A stretch of 64,000 bases of DNA from Billgrantia pellis (GTDB lineage: Bacteria > Pseudomonadota > Gammaproteobacteria > Pseudomonadales > Halomonadaceae), in the NCBI RefSeq assembly GCF_008297955.1, contig NZ_VTPY01000004.1, positions 186,001-250,000 of the forward strand, written 5' to 3'. Positions within the stretch are counted from its first letter, which is position 1. Each line of letters opens with the position of its first letter. The notes under the pieces were generated by a model that did not search any database, was not told the DNA's origin, and worked only from the letters and a program-made list of their open reading frames with translations. This document shows positions 12,758 to 21,139 of this stretch, one piece after another. The translations under genes and the position numbers were made by a program.

Positions 12758-13672
12758 CTACTGGGCGTGGCAGACGTTCTCGCGGGTAGGCGCTTCCTTC
12801 AACCCCAGAATCCATTCACGCACAGCGGCGATGGCCGGCTCCCCTAGCCTCTCGGGGGGATAGACGAGATGAAACGGCTGCACCGTGATCTCGGGGCCGA
12901 ACGGCTGAACCAGGCGCCCTTGGCGCAGCTCCTCCGCGATCAGGTGGCGGCTCATCAGAGCCACGCCCTGGCCATCCAGCGCCGCCGTGATGCCGTGGGA
13001 TTCGTCGGAGAACAGCAGGCCGGCGCTGACATCGAGCCCCGGCACCTGGACCCGACGCTGCCAGGCCGCCCAATCCACCGGAGCGATGACCTTGGGCGAA
13101 GAAAAATGCAGCAACGTATGGCGCACCAGTTCGGCGGGTTCACGTAGCTCAAGCGCTGGGCTGCAGGCCGGTATGAAGACATTGTCGAATAGCTTCTCGG
13201 CCACCAGGCCGGGCCAGGGGCCCTCACCATAGCGAATCGCCATGTCGGCGACGATGCCGTCCAGGGCAACCCATTCATGAGAGACCTGGATGCTCAAGTC
13301 GATATCCGGATGCGCGTCACGCAGCAGGCAGACCCAGGGCAGCAGCCAGCGCGCGGCCACGGCCGGTGTGGTGGACAGCGTTACCGCCTGCCGTGCCGGC
13401 GGCTGGCGCAGCTTGGTCACTGTCTCGGCGATGGCATCGAAGGAGTCGCTCAGCACGCGAAGCAGTGTCTGCCCCTGCGCCGTCAGTATCAACTGCCGTG
13501 GCCGACGCACGAAAAGGGCTACCCCCAGGCTCTCCTCGAGCTGGCGAATCTGATGACTGATCGCTGTCGGCGTGACCGAAAGTTCCTCGGCTGCCCGCTT
13601 GGCACTGCGGTGACGCGCCGCCGCCTCGAAGGCGCGCAGAGCGGAAAGAGAGGGGAGTCGTCGCGGCAACAT
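12758..13672 (-). CDS. LysR-type transcriptional regulator (GcvA-like)
   Basis: A 304-residue LysR-type regulator with the HTH at about residues 20-45 (RSAKRAAEELSVTPTAISHQ) and a C-terminal sensor domain. It is divergent from the azoreductase-like gene at 13814 with about 140 bases between, so that gene is the likely target, and it converges on the ECF41 gene with a 9-base gap. The inducer is unknown. Confidence 0.88.
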   Translation of the reverse strand: MLPRRLPSLSALRAFEAAARHRSAKRAAEELSVTPTAISHQIRQLEESLGVALFVRRPRQLILTAQGQTLLRVLSDSFDAIAETVTKLRQPPARQAVTLSTTPAVAARWLLPWVCLLRDAHPDIDLSIQVSHEWVALDGIVADMAIRYGEGPWPGLVAEKLFDNVFIPACSPALELREPAELVRHTLLHFSSPKVIAPVDWAAWQRRVQVPGLDVSAGLLFSDESHGITAALDGQGVALMSRHLIAEELRQGRLVQPFGPEITVQPFHLVYPPERLGEPAIAAVREWILGLKEAPTRENVCHAQ

Positions 13673-13813
13673 GAATGAATTTTATTTTCCATTAGAGGAA
13701 AAGAATTATCGTTTGTCGCCTTGCAGAGCTTCAGGCTTATATGAAACAAGCCGCCAATCAAGGCTGAAAGCAACTCATCTCGATGATACTACACCCAGCG
13801 TAGGAGAAAGCCC

Positions 13814-14533
13814 ATGACGCGCCTACTTCACCTCGATGCCAGCCCGCGCCCCGGCCGCGCCGGTACTCACGATCACGGCTCGCACACCCGCCGGCTGACC
13901 CATCACTTCGTTTCCCGCTGGCGGGCCCTGGAGCCGGGCGCCGAAATCGTCTATCGCGATATCGGTATCGAGCCGCCGCAGCTGACCAGCGTCGAATGGA
14001 TCGAGGCGGCCTTCACGCCCACTGAAAATCGCAGCGAATCCATGCAGGCAGTGCTCGCCGAGAGTGATACGCTGACAAGCGAAGTCGAGCGGGCCGATAT
14101 CCTGGTGCTCGGCGTACCGATGTACAACTTCGGCCCGCCGGCCGCGTTCAAGGCCTGGATCGACAATGTCATTCGCCTGGGTCGCACCGTCGACTACGAC
14201 TCGAAATACGGCCATCACCCCCATCTGCCGCTGGAGTATTACCTGCCGATGCTGGTCGACCGCCCGCGTCACGCCGTCCTGCTCTCCTCCCGCGGCGATC
14301 ACGGCTTCGACCCGGGGGGCCGTTTGGCTGCACTCAACCATATGGAGCCTAGCGCACGCACCGCCCTACAGTTCATCGGCATCGCTGGCTTTCATAGCAT
14401 TGCCATTGAGCACCAGGAGGAAGGTGGCGAGGCGCTGGCGGCCTCGACTCAAAGCGCCCTGGCGCGCATAGACCGGCTGGTCGAGCACCTGCACAGCGAA
14501 ATTGCAGCGCAGCAACTGCCGCAGCCGGCGTGA
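13814..14533 (+). CDS. FMN-dependent NADH:azoreductase-like flavoprotein
   Basis: A 239-residue flavodoxin-fold protein of the AzoR family. LLHLDASPRPGRAG at the N-terminus corresponds to the FMN phosphate loop, and VLGVPMYNFGPPAAFKAWIDNVIRLGRT is the characteristic AzoR segment contacting FMN. Family members reduce quinones and azo dyes by two electrons using NADH. GTAGGAGA precedes ATG 13814. It is probably controlled by the divergent LysR regulator. Confidence 0.88.
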   Translation: MTRLLHLDASPRPGRAGTHDHGSHTRRLTHHFVSRWRALEPGAEIVYRDIGIEPPQLTSVEWIEAAFTPTENRSESMQAVLAESDTLTSEVERADILVLGVPMYNFGPPAAFKAWIDNVIRLGRTVDYDSKYGHHPHLPLEYYLPMLVDRPRHAVLLSSRGDHGFDPGGRLAALNHMEPSARTALQFIGIAGFHSIAIEHQEEGGEALAASTQSALARIDRLVEHLHSEIAAQQLPQPA

Positions 14534-14656
14534 TGGCTTTTTGGAAGATGGCGACCACCGGGGTGCATGACGCCCCGGCCTCGTCTCTGTAGCCTCTGTC
14601 AGGGCGCGTCATCACATGAACACGGCCGCTACCCGAAACGTCGTAGGAACATCGAC

Positions 14657-15103
14657 ATGCTGATCCAATCCGTACCCAGCGCCGAGGCACCTCTCGACCT
14701 CCTGCTGGAGGCCGATCCCTCGCTAGACGCCATCAAGCGCTACCTCGAACACTCGATGTGTCAAGTCGCGACCATCGAAGGAAAGACCGTGGGCGCCTAT
14801 GTCATTCAGTCCATGGGGAATGGCGTTTGTGAGCTGATGAATATCGCTGTCGCCCCGGCGTACCAAGGGAAAGGCATTGGCACGAAGCTGCTGGAGCACG
14901 CCGTGCACATGTCCCGCGAGCTGGGTGCACGACGCCTCGAGCTGGGCACCGGCACCTTCGGTTATCAGCTCGCCTTCTACCAACGTGTGGGGTTCCGGGT
15001 CGTCGCCGTGGAACGGAACTACTTCCTCACCCACTACGACGAACCGATCTACGAGAACGGCATCCAGCACCAGGACAGGCTGCGGCTAGCCCTCGAGTTT
15101 TGA
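14657..15103 (+). CDS. GNAT family N-acetyltransferase
   Basis: A 148-residue GNAT protein. The acetyl-CoA pyrophosphate-binding motif is VAPAYQGKGIGTKLLEHAV (Q-x-x-G-x-G), preceded by the ELMNIAV strand and followed by a FYQRVGFRV motif B. AGGA precedes ATG 14657; a longer frame upstream lacks a site. The acceptor substrate cannot be inferred. It converges on arsH with a 13-base gap. Confidence 0.85.
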   Translation: MLIQSVPSAEAPLDLLLEADPSLDAIKRYLEHSMCQVATIEGKTVGAYVIQSMGNGVCELMNIAVAPAYQGKGIGTKLLEHAVHMSRELGARRLELGTGTFGYQLAFYQRVGFRVVAVERNYFLTHYDEPIYENGIQHQDRLRLALEF

Positions 15104-15116
15104 CCTATCAGGAAGC

Positions 15117-15854
15117 CTAGCCCACCGCCGCCTTGTCCGTCACCGGATCCGCCTTGGCGCCGGCAGCCTCACGGCGCTCCGAGTAGCGGTCCACCAATGT
15201 TTCGGCGTGGGGCCGCAGCAGCAGGGTAAAGCGCACCAGCTCCTCCATCACGTCGACGATACGGTCGTAGAGCGGCGAGGGCCGCATGCGGCCGGCTTCG
15301 TCGAACTCTTGGTAGGCCTTGGGCACGCTGGACTGGTTGGGGATGGTGAACATGCGCATCCAGCGCCCCAGCAGGCGCAGGGTATTCACCGCATTGAACG
15401 ACTGTGAGCCGCCGCTGACCTGCATTACCGCTAGGGTGCGCCCCTGGGTAGGCCGCACCGCCCCCATGCTCAGCGGCAGATGATCGATCTGGGTCTTCAT
15501 CACGCCGGTGATCTGGCCGTGGCGCTCGGGGCTGCACCACACTTGCCCCTCCGACCAGATGGCCAGGTCGCGCAGCTCGCGCACGGCCGGGTGATCGTCG
15601 CCGGCCACCTGGTCCGGCAGCGGCAGATCGGACGGATCGAAGATCCGCGTCTCAGCGCCGAAATAGCGCAGCAACCGCGCGGCTTCCTCCACCGCCAGGC
15701 GCGAATAGGAGCGTTCGCGCAGCGAGCCGTAGAGCAACAATATGCGTGGGGGTTGACCCAGCGGATCGGGCAAGCCCTGGCCGGGCCGCCGGTGAGCGAA
15801 GCGCTCGTCGAGGGCCGGAAGATAATCGGGGTCGTTGAGCGTGCGAAGCCTCAT
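15117..15854 (-). CDS. arsH: ArsH, NADPH-dependent FMN reductase / organoarsenical oxidase
   Basis: A 245-residue ArsH, a flavodoxin-fold enzyme that in studied bacteria oxidises trivalent methyl- and aryl-arsenicals to less toxic pentavalent forms. The FMN-binding loop [14 protein letters not shown] is present, with the family segments [19 protein letters not shown] and [20 protein letters not shown] lies upstream of ATG 15854, and the start overlaps the stop of the MFS gene (ATGA), so they form one transcription unit behind PadR. No arsC, arsB, acr3 or ArsR-type regulator is nearby, which makes organoarsenicals more likely targets than inorganic arsenate. Confidence 0.93.
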   Translation of the reverse strand: MRLRTLNDPDYLPALDERFAHRRPGQGLPDPLGQPPRILLLYGSLRERSYSRLAVEEAARLLRYFGAETRIFDPSDLPLPDQVAGDDHPAVRELRDLAIWSEGQVWCSPERHGQITGVMKTQIDHLPLSMGAVRPTQGRTLAVMQVSGGSQSFNAVNTLRLLGRWMRMFTIPNQSSVPKAYQEFDEAGRMRPSPLYDRIVDVMEELVRFTLLLRPHAETLVDRYSERREAAGAKADPVTDKAAVG

Positions 15855-17014
15855 GTCGCCTCCTTCATGGCGTGAGTGTGCAGGACGAGCAGCGCCACCA
15901 GGGCAGCGAGCCCGAGGGCAGCAGAGAACAGCAGCGCCTGGGTGCCGAAGCGCTCGATCAACAGGGCGAAGACCAGCGGCGCCAGCGCCTGGCCGAAGCG
16001 TGCCGGCACCATCAGCACGCCCTGGCGCAGGCCATAGCCATGGGGGCCGAAAATGGCAAGCGGCAGCGTGCCCTTGGCGATGGTGAGAATGCCGTTGCCG
16101 GCGCCGTGCAGCAGCACGAACAGCGTGGCCAGCGGTGCCCCAAGCGTCATCACGCCGAGCGCACCAATGGGATGCGCCACCACCGCCAACTTGGACGAGA
16201 GCAAGGGATGAAAACGCTGCAGCAGCGAGAACTCGAGCATTCTCGCCGCCACCTGGGCCGGCCCCACCAGCGCCGCGGCCGCAATGGCGGCGGCGGGCGA
16301 GAGGCCGGCGATCTGTAGCAGCCACGGCAGGTGCGCCGCCATGGCCGTGCTGACGAACCAGGTCACGGCGAAGACGAAAGCCAGCAGCGCCATGGGCAGC
16401 CAAGTCGAATTCGCCTCGGCGACTGCCGTCTCGGCGTGAGGCGCGGGCGACTGGATACCGAAGGGAATCAGCAGGCGGTTGAGCGGCAGCCCCAGCAGCA
16501 GGTGCACTGCCGCCCAGGTGAAGCAGGCGTTCTGCCAGCCGAATTCGGCGTTGAGCCAGCCGGTGATCGGCCAGCATACGGTGCTGGCAAAGCCCGCCAG
16601 TAGCGTAATACCGGTAATGGGGCCACGCGCTTCTCGGCCATAGAGCCCGGCCAGGGTCGAGAAAGCCGATTCGTACAACCCCATGCCCATGCCAACGCCG
16701 ATCACCAGCCATCCCGCCCACAGCAGCTTGGCTCCATCCGCCAGGCCCAGCAGCACCAGACCCAGGGCAAACACCAGGCTCGAGGCCGCCAACACGTCGC
16801 GTCCGCCAAATCGGTCGATGCGCCGCCCCACCGCCGGCCCCAGCACGGCCGAGACCACCAGCGCCGAGGAGAACGCTGCGAATACCGTACCGGTGGACAG
16901 GCCGAGGTCTCGCGTCATGGGCACGGCGAGAATGGCCGGCAAATAATAGGTTGAGCCCCAAGCCAGCGTCTGGGAAACGCCCAGGGCGACGACCACACCG
17001 ATGCGCGAGCTCAT
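15851..17014 (-). CDS. MFS transporter linked to arsH
   Basis: A 387-residue, 12-helix major facilitator. It begins with [20 protein letters not shown] and has the motif A-like loop [11 protein letters not shown] between helices 2 and 3. Coupling to arsH by an ATGA overlap suggests export of an arsenical or an arsenic-containing metabolite, but this is inference from context. A perfect 19-bp palindrome lies just before its start codon and includes the ribosome binding site. Confidence 0.85.
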   Translation of the reverse strand: MSSRIGVVVALGVSQTLAWGSTYYLPAILAVPMTRDLGLSTGTVFAAFSSALVVSAVLGPAVGRRIDRFGGRDVLAASSLVFALGLVLLGLADGAKLLWAGWLVIGVGMGMGLYESAFSTLAGLYGREARGPITGITLLAGFASTVCWPITGWLNAEFGWQNACFTWAAVHLLLGLPLNRLLIPFGIQSPAPHAETAVAEANSTWLPMALLAFVFAVTWFVSTAMAAHLPWLLQIAGLSPAAAIAAAALVGPAQVAARMLEFSLLQRFHPLLSSKLAVVAHPIGALGVMTLGAPLATLFVLLHGAGNGILTIAKGTLPLAIFGPHGYGLRQGVLMVPARFGQALAPLVFALLIERFGTQALLFSAALGLAALVALLVLHTHAMKEAT

Positions 17015-17018
17015 CGCC

Positions 17019-17037
17019 TACCTCGATCATCGAGGTA
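17019..17037. promoter_or_regulatory. Palindromic operator before the MFS-arsH unit
   Basis: TACCTCGATCATCGAGGTA is a perfect inverted repeat of 9 bp on each side of a central base, ending 5 bases before the MFS start codon. A near copy lies before padR at 17496-17514. The shared sequence makes PadR the likely binder of both. Confidence 0.8.
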
Positions 17038-17063
17038 TCCGAACCTGAAAAAACGCGCCGCGC

Positions 17064-17483
17064 TCATCCTTCCCACACCTCCCGTTTCACTGCCCCAGCG
17101 GCCATGCGACGGCTCTCGACGATGCAGTCCGTGGCCTCCAGCCAGGCGTCCACCGCCACCTGAAAGGCCTCCCGCCCCTTTTCCGTCAGTGCGTAGACCT
17201 TGCGCGAGCGCCCCTGCACCACCTCGTTCGTCGAGGAGAGGTAGCCCCCCGCCTCGAACTCGTTGAGCACCGGATAGACCGTGCCCTCCGAAGGGCTGCA
17301 GCAGCCGTTGGTGCTCTTCTCCACCGCCTGCACCACCTCGTAGCCGTGCATCGGCTTGCGGTGCAGCACGCTGAGCACGAAGAATTTCGACAGCGACATC
17401 TTGATCGTGCCGCGCCAGTAGGAAGGGTCGCTGTAGTCGGGGATCCGGCGGCCGGCGGCCGCTTCGGATTTCGCTTTGGTCAT
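17064..17483 (-). CDS. PadR family regulator with a vicinal cysteine pair
   Basis: A 139-residue PadR-type repressor. The winged helix (SKFFVLSVLHRKPMHGYEVVQ through GTVYPVLNEFEAGGYL) is followed by a short C-terminal helix. Between recognition helix and wing it has NGCCSPSEGTVYP with adjacent cysteines C61 and C62, which could bind a soft metal or a trivalent arsenical. Its gene precedes MFS-arsH on the same strand, and palindromic sites stand before both units, suggesting autorepression and control of arsH. Metal sensing is a proposal, not shown by sequence alone. Confidence 0.85.
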   Translation of the reverse strand: MTKAKSEAAAGRRIPDYSDPSYWRGTIKMSLSKFFVLSVLHRKPMHGYEVVQAVEKSTNGCCSPSEGTVYPVLNEFEAGGYLSSTNEVVQGRSRKVYALTEKGREAFQVAVDAWLEATDCIVESRRMAAGAVKREVWEG

Positions 17484-17495
17484 GGGGGAAACCTA

Positions 17496-17514
17496 TACCT
17501 CGATGATCGAGGCG
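17496..17514. promoter_or_regulatory. Palindromic operator before padR
   Basis: TACCTCGATGATCGAGGCG matches the perfect palindrome at 17019-17037 except at the centre and the last two bases. It lies 13 bases upstream of the padR start, in the right place for autoregulation. Confidence 0.75.
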
Positions 17515-17609
17515 TCAAGCGCATCGACAATCACCCTATACTCTCCTCTTGACCCTCACGCGACGTGAGCCTCCAACCTGTATCTTGCCTGGACGAGAGG
17601 AGCCCTTCG

Positions 17610-18635
17610 ATGTTGTTGCGGATCGGTGAACTGGCCAAACGCAGCGGGCTGACCGTGAGAACGCTTCACCACTACGACGACATCGGTCTGCTCGTGCCGC
17701 CCACGCGCTCCGAAGCCGGCTATCGGCTGTACAGCCGCCAGGACATCGCGCGCCTGCATCGCATACAGGCGCTGCGCTCCCTGGGCATGTCGCTGGCCGC
17801 CATCGGAAACCTACTGGATCGGCCGGAACCGCCTCTGGCGGATATCGTCGAGCGACAGATCGGCATGCTGGAAGCCCAGATCGCGCAGCAGATTCGGCTG
17901 CGAGACCGTCTCCAGCGGCTGCATCGCCAGTTCGCCGATGCCGAAGAACCGGACCTGGCCGAATGGTTGGATACACTGGAGTTGATGACGATGTACGACC
18001 GTTATTTCTCGCGTGACGAACTCGACCGCCTGCCCCTATACCACGCCGACACCGACCGCCAGGCAGAGTGGAACGCCCTGGTACGGGAAGCCGAGACCCT
18101 GCTTCAGCGTGGCATCTCCCCTGCCTCCACCGAAGCGCGGGACTTGGCGACGCGCTGGATGGCCAAGCTGGAGCGGGATACCGCTGGCGACCCGTCACTG
18201 CTCGACAAGCTGAATGTGATGCACGCCAACGAGCCCGGCGTGCAGGAACAGCTGGGCATCTCATCCCGCGTCTCTGAGTACGTTCTGAAAGCCTTTGCCG
18301 AGAGCAAGCTGGTCATCTACCAGCGCTATCTGTCGGACGAGGAGTTCGAGTACATGCGGCAGCGCTACCCGCTGTGCATGAAGGAATGGCCCCCGCTAAT
18401 GGCCCGCCTGCGAGAGCAGTTGGAGCAGGGCTCGACCCCCGAAGATCCTGCCGTTCAACGACTGGGCGAAGAATGGCTGGCACTGCTGCGCCGCTTTGCC
18501 GGCGACGACCCGGCCACCCATCGTAAGATCCGCCAGGCCAACGAGCAGGAATCGGCACTGAAGGACAGCACCTGGATGAACGAGCGCATGAAGGCGTACC
18601 TGGAGCAGGCCATTGCCCACCTGACCTCGACCTGA
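17610..18635 (+). CDS. MerR family regulator with TipAS-like C-terminal region
   Basis: A 341-residue regulator. The MerR winged helix occupies the first about 75 residues (RIGELAKRSGLTVRTLHHYD, then GYRLYSRQDI), followed by a coiled-coil dimerisation helix and a long helical C-terminal part with two TipAS-like antibiotic-recognition repeats (WNALVREAETLLQRG and, later, WPPLMARLREQLEQG). Such regulators respond to bulky hydrophobic ligands. GAGGAG precedes ATG 17610. No obvious target is adjacent, as both neighbouring units run on the other strand. Confidence 0.88.
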   Translation: MLLRIGELAKRSGLTVRTLHHYDDIGLLVPPTRSEAGYRLYSRQDIARLHRIQALRSLGMSLAAIGNLLDRPEPPLADIVERQIGMLEAQIAQQIRLRDRLQRLHRQFADAEEPDLAEWLDTLELMTMYDRYFSRDELDRLPLYHADTDRQAEWNALVREAETLLQRGISPASTEARDLATRWMAKLERDTAGDPSLLDKLNVMHANEPGVQEQLGISSRVSEYVLKAFAESKLVIYQRYLSDEEFEYMRQRYPLCMKEWPPLMARLREQLEQGSTPEDPAVQRLGEEWLALLRRFAGDDPATHRKIRQANEQESALKDSTWMNERMKAYLEQAIAHLTST

Positions 18636-18643
18636 ACCACTTC

Positions 18644-18670
18644 GCGGCCGGCGTCTTCGGCGCTGGCCGC
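18644..18670. terminator. GC-rich hairpin between convergent genes
   Basis: GCGGCC and GGCCGC close a stem that continues through six further pairs, with wobbles, to a TTC loop. It lies between the convergent merR-like gene and the MarR-GNAT remnant. The T-tract is weak. Confidence 0.5.
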
Positions 18671-18689
18671 ATAGCGTTCTCGTACCTGG

Positions 18690-19374
18690 CTATAGATCGA
18701 TATCGCGCCTCCAAACCTGGCCTACCAGGTCCTTGCCGAAACTGTGATGGGGCTTCTCCTCCACCAGTTCGAATCCCGCTCTTTCGTAAAGCCTGCGCGC
18801 ATCGGTCAGTACGCTGTTGGTCCACAAGACCATCTTGCGGTAGCCGACCTGGCGGGCGAACCTGAGGCACTCCTCCACGAGCCGGCTGCCTACCCCAAGG
18901 CCACGGGCGCAGGGATCGACGTAAAGCAGTCGCAGCTTTGCGGTCGTGTCGTCTTCCCGGACGACGAATACCGACCCAACGACGCTGCCATCCTTCTCGA
19001 CGATCCAGCACCGCTCCCAGCGCGGATCGAAATCGCGCAGGTACTTGGCAACGATCTCCGCGATCAACGCTTCATACTCTGCGTTCCAGCCGTACTCCTG
19101 CGCGTAGAGCACCGCCTGCCGATGAACGATCCAGCCCATGTCGCCCGGCTGCGGATCGCGCAATTCGTAGCTTGCGTCCGCTTCGCTGAGCAGGCTCTTG
19201 ATCTGGTTCATGGCATCGACCAGCGGGTGTTGCTCAGGTTCCGAAAGTCATTTCAACACGGCTACCGTCTTTTTCTGCGATGCCTCGTCCAGCGGCAAGA
19301 AAGTCGCTCGGCCCCGGTCCGTCAGTTCCAATTGCTCAGCCCGCCGATCGGAAGGCGAAGGACTTGGTGATCAG
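18690..19374 (-). pseudogene. MarR-GNAT fusion gene, decayed; GNAT domain intact
   Basis: The open part (18690-19211) encodes a complete 173-residue GNAT acetyltransferase, with LLYVDPCARGLGVGSRLVEECL as the acetyl-CoA loop. Its sequence matches the C-terminal half of known MarR-GNAT fusions. Upstream, the same frame continues as LSEPEQHPLVDAMNQ but meets a TGA at 19248-19250, where relatives have an Arg codon, consistent with CGA to TGA. Beyond it the MarR wing is readable (SDRRAEQLELTDRGRATFL), then a one-base loss near 19360 shifts the frame, and the MarR N-terminus is absent beyond about 19374. The GNAT domain could still be translated from ATG 19211. Confidence 0.75.
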
Positions 19375-19377
19375 CCA

Positions 19378-19534
19378 GCGGGCTCAGCGTGTTCTACCGC
19401 GACGCCAACGGCGATATCTTCCACACCTACTCGACCTAAGGGCGCGGCGACTCACTCGTCGACAGCACCTACATGCTGCTCGCAACCTGATGGACTGGTT
19501 GAAACGCCATGACGAGTACGAATCGGCAAGGTAG
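19378..19534 (+). pseudogene. Remnant of a DUF899 family gene (C-terminal end)
   Basis: Plus-strand frames spell the C-terminal end of a DUF899 thioredoxin-like protein: SGLSVFYRDANGDIFHTYST, then a TAA at 19437 where a Tyr codon is expected, then GRGDSLVDSTYMLL. A deletion then joins a second frame reading NLMDWLKRHDEYE to the stop at 19534. It abuts the truncated MarR-GNAT gene, so the junction near 19375 probably marks a deletion between two once-complete genes. An intact DUF899 relative lies at 45089-45787. Confidence 0.7.
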
Positions 19535-19607
19535 GCTACGAGCATAACGCCGCCGCACGTGGCTCCAGATTGCCGCATAGCGCCACTAAGCTAGCTGGGG
19601 CCTCGCT

Positions 19608-21044
19608 TCAAAGCTTCGCTTTGGGTTGCCTCAAAACCACCGCAATAAGGGCTAAGGCCAGAATCGATGTAAAAACAAGGTTATAACCGAAAGCAGCTTG
19701 GAATCTTTCATTCAGTAGGGTCTCGTCAGTAAACGCTGAGAGAAAGACGATACCTGCTGCCACCGTACCTAGCGCGTATCCTATCTCAAAACTGGTGTTG
19801 AGCAGGCCCGAGGCGGACCCCACCTCTTCTTGTGACACTGTGCGCAAGCTCAAATAATTGATGCTTGGCTGAACCAAGCCCATGCCAATACCCGCAAGGA
19901 GAGCACCGGGAGACAACCACCACACAATGCTTCCTATTTCGCCCATGTAAACAGCAAGGAATAAGATACAGTACGCTAAAATCAATACGCTATTGCCTCC
20001 CAAGACCAGCTTCCCGGCATGTTGTGAGACGAATTTACCAACCCACGCTGCTGTGACCGAAAAAGCCAACGCTAGAGGCATAAATACAAGCCCTGATGCC
20101 AAGGGCGAGTGTCCAAATCCGTCTTGTATGACATGAGGAATGGCCAAGAAAAGTGCTGCATTGCTTGCATAGAATGCCAATGCCATAAAGTTGCCGTGAA
20201 TGAAGCTGACGTTGCGGGTAAGCGAAATTACCACCAGCGGCGTCAGCCCGCGCGCTTCCCTTAGGTGCTGCCAGCGTATGAATGCCCAGAGCATGGCAGG
20301 AGACAAGATCAGTCCCAAGGATGCCCACCATGGCCACCCCTGTTCCACACCAAGGGTCAGCGGAGTCATCACCGTAATCAGAGTAAGCGTCAGCAGCACT
20401 ACACCGACGAGATCAAGTGCGGGCCGCGCTCCTGCAGGAGCCTTACTCTCAGGAACAAAGTGCCGAGCGGCAATCCATGCGATCACGCCAACAGGTACGT
20501 TGATAAGAAAGATTGTTCTCCATCCGAGCCCAAACAAGTCCAATGCAAGAAGCACCCCACCGGCCAACTGAGCCCCAGTGGCCGCGACACCTGAAACGAA
20601 CGCGAAAGCGCCAAAGGCCTTGCCGCGTCCTTTATCGTCGAAGCAGACCTGAATGATCGAGAAGACCTGTGGCATCATCAAACCGGCCGCAAGACCCTGT
20701 ACAATGCGCATTCCAATAAGCGTTTCGGTATTAGGCGAAAGACTCGCGGCAAGTGAAGACAAGGTGAACAATAAAATTCCCTTCAGAAAAATTCGCCGCC
20801 TACCATAGAGATCACCAAGGCGGCCACCGGTGATCAACGTCAAGCCAAATGCGAGATTGTAAGCGGCAAGGATGAGCTGAATATCGGCGGTACTGGCGCC
20901 AAGGTCCCCACGTATGGTTGGTGCGGCTACGATGACAATGAAGACATCAAGAATGGCCATGAAGGCAGCGGAAAGGATGACCCAAAGGCCCACCCAGGGA
21001 TTATGTACCGTTAGCCGACCGGTTACCGTTGCCGTTAGCTTCAT
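19608..21044 (-). CDS. DHA2-type MFS multidrug efflux transporter
   Basis: A 478-residue transporter with about 14 predicted helices, of the drug:H+ antiporter 2 type. It begins with AAFMAILDVFIVIVAAPTI (DHA2 helix 1), then LTLITGGRLGDLYGRRRIF (motif A) and a motif C-like GVAATGAQLAGG segment. ATG 21044 is preceded by GGGAG; a much longer frame extends upstream without support. It is divergent from an MmyB-type regulator that probably controls it. Codon use is noticeably less GC-rich than neighbouring genes, suggesting recent acquisition with its regulator. Confidence 0.9.
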   Translation of the reverse strand: MKLTATVTGRLTVHNPWVGLWVILSAAFMAILDVFIVIVAAPTIRGDLGASTADIQLILAAYNLAFGLTLITGGRLGDLYGRRRIFLKGILLFTLSSLAASLSPNTETLIGMRIVQGLAAGLMMPQVFSIIQVCFDDKGRGKAFGAFAFVSGVAATGAQLAGGVLLALDLFGLGWRTIFLINVPVGVIAWIAARHFVPESKAPAGARPALDLVGVVLLTLTLITVMTPLTLGVEQGWPWWASLGLILSPAMLWAFIRWQHLREARGLTPLVVISLTRNVSFIHGNFMALAFYASNAALFLAIPHVIQDGFGHSPLASGLVFMPLALAFSVTAAWVGKFVSQHAGKLVLGGNSVLILAYCILFLAVYMGEIGSIVWWLSPGALLAGIGMGLVQPSINYLSLRTVSQEEVGSASGLLNTSFEIGYALGTVAAGIVFLSAFTDETLLNERFQAAFGYNLVFTSILALALIAVVLRQPKAKL

Positions 21045-21139
21045 ATGAAGACTCCCGATTTGCCTGAACTCAAGCCGTAACGTACTCTTTCCGAAATGGG
21101 AATTAAGGAACTTTTTATCAGGGAATAAGACCTCCCCCC

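Noticed and set aside
15117..17030. A 637-residue frame apparently fusing an unknown domain to ArsH
   Set aside because: The first part is an out-of-frame reading of the MFS gene; ArsH has its own start at 15854 with a GGAGG site and an ATGA overlap.
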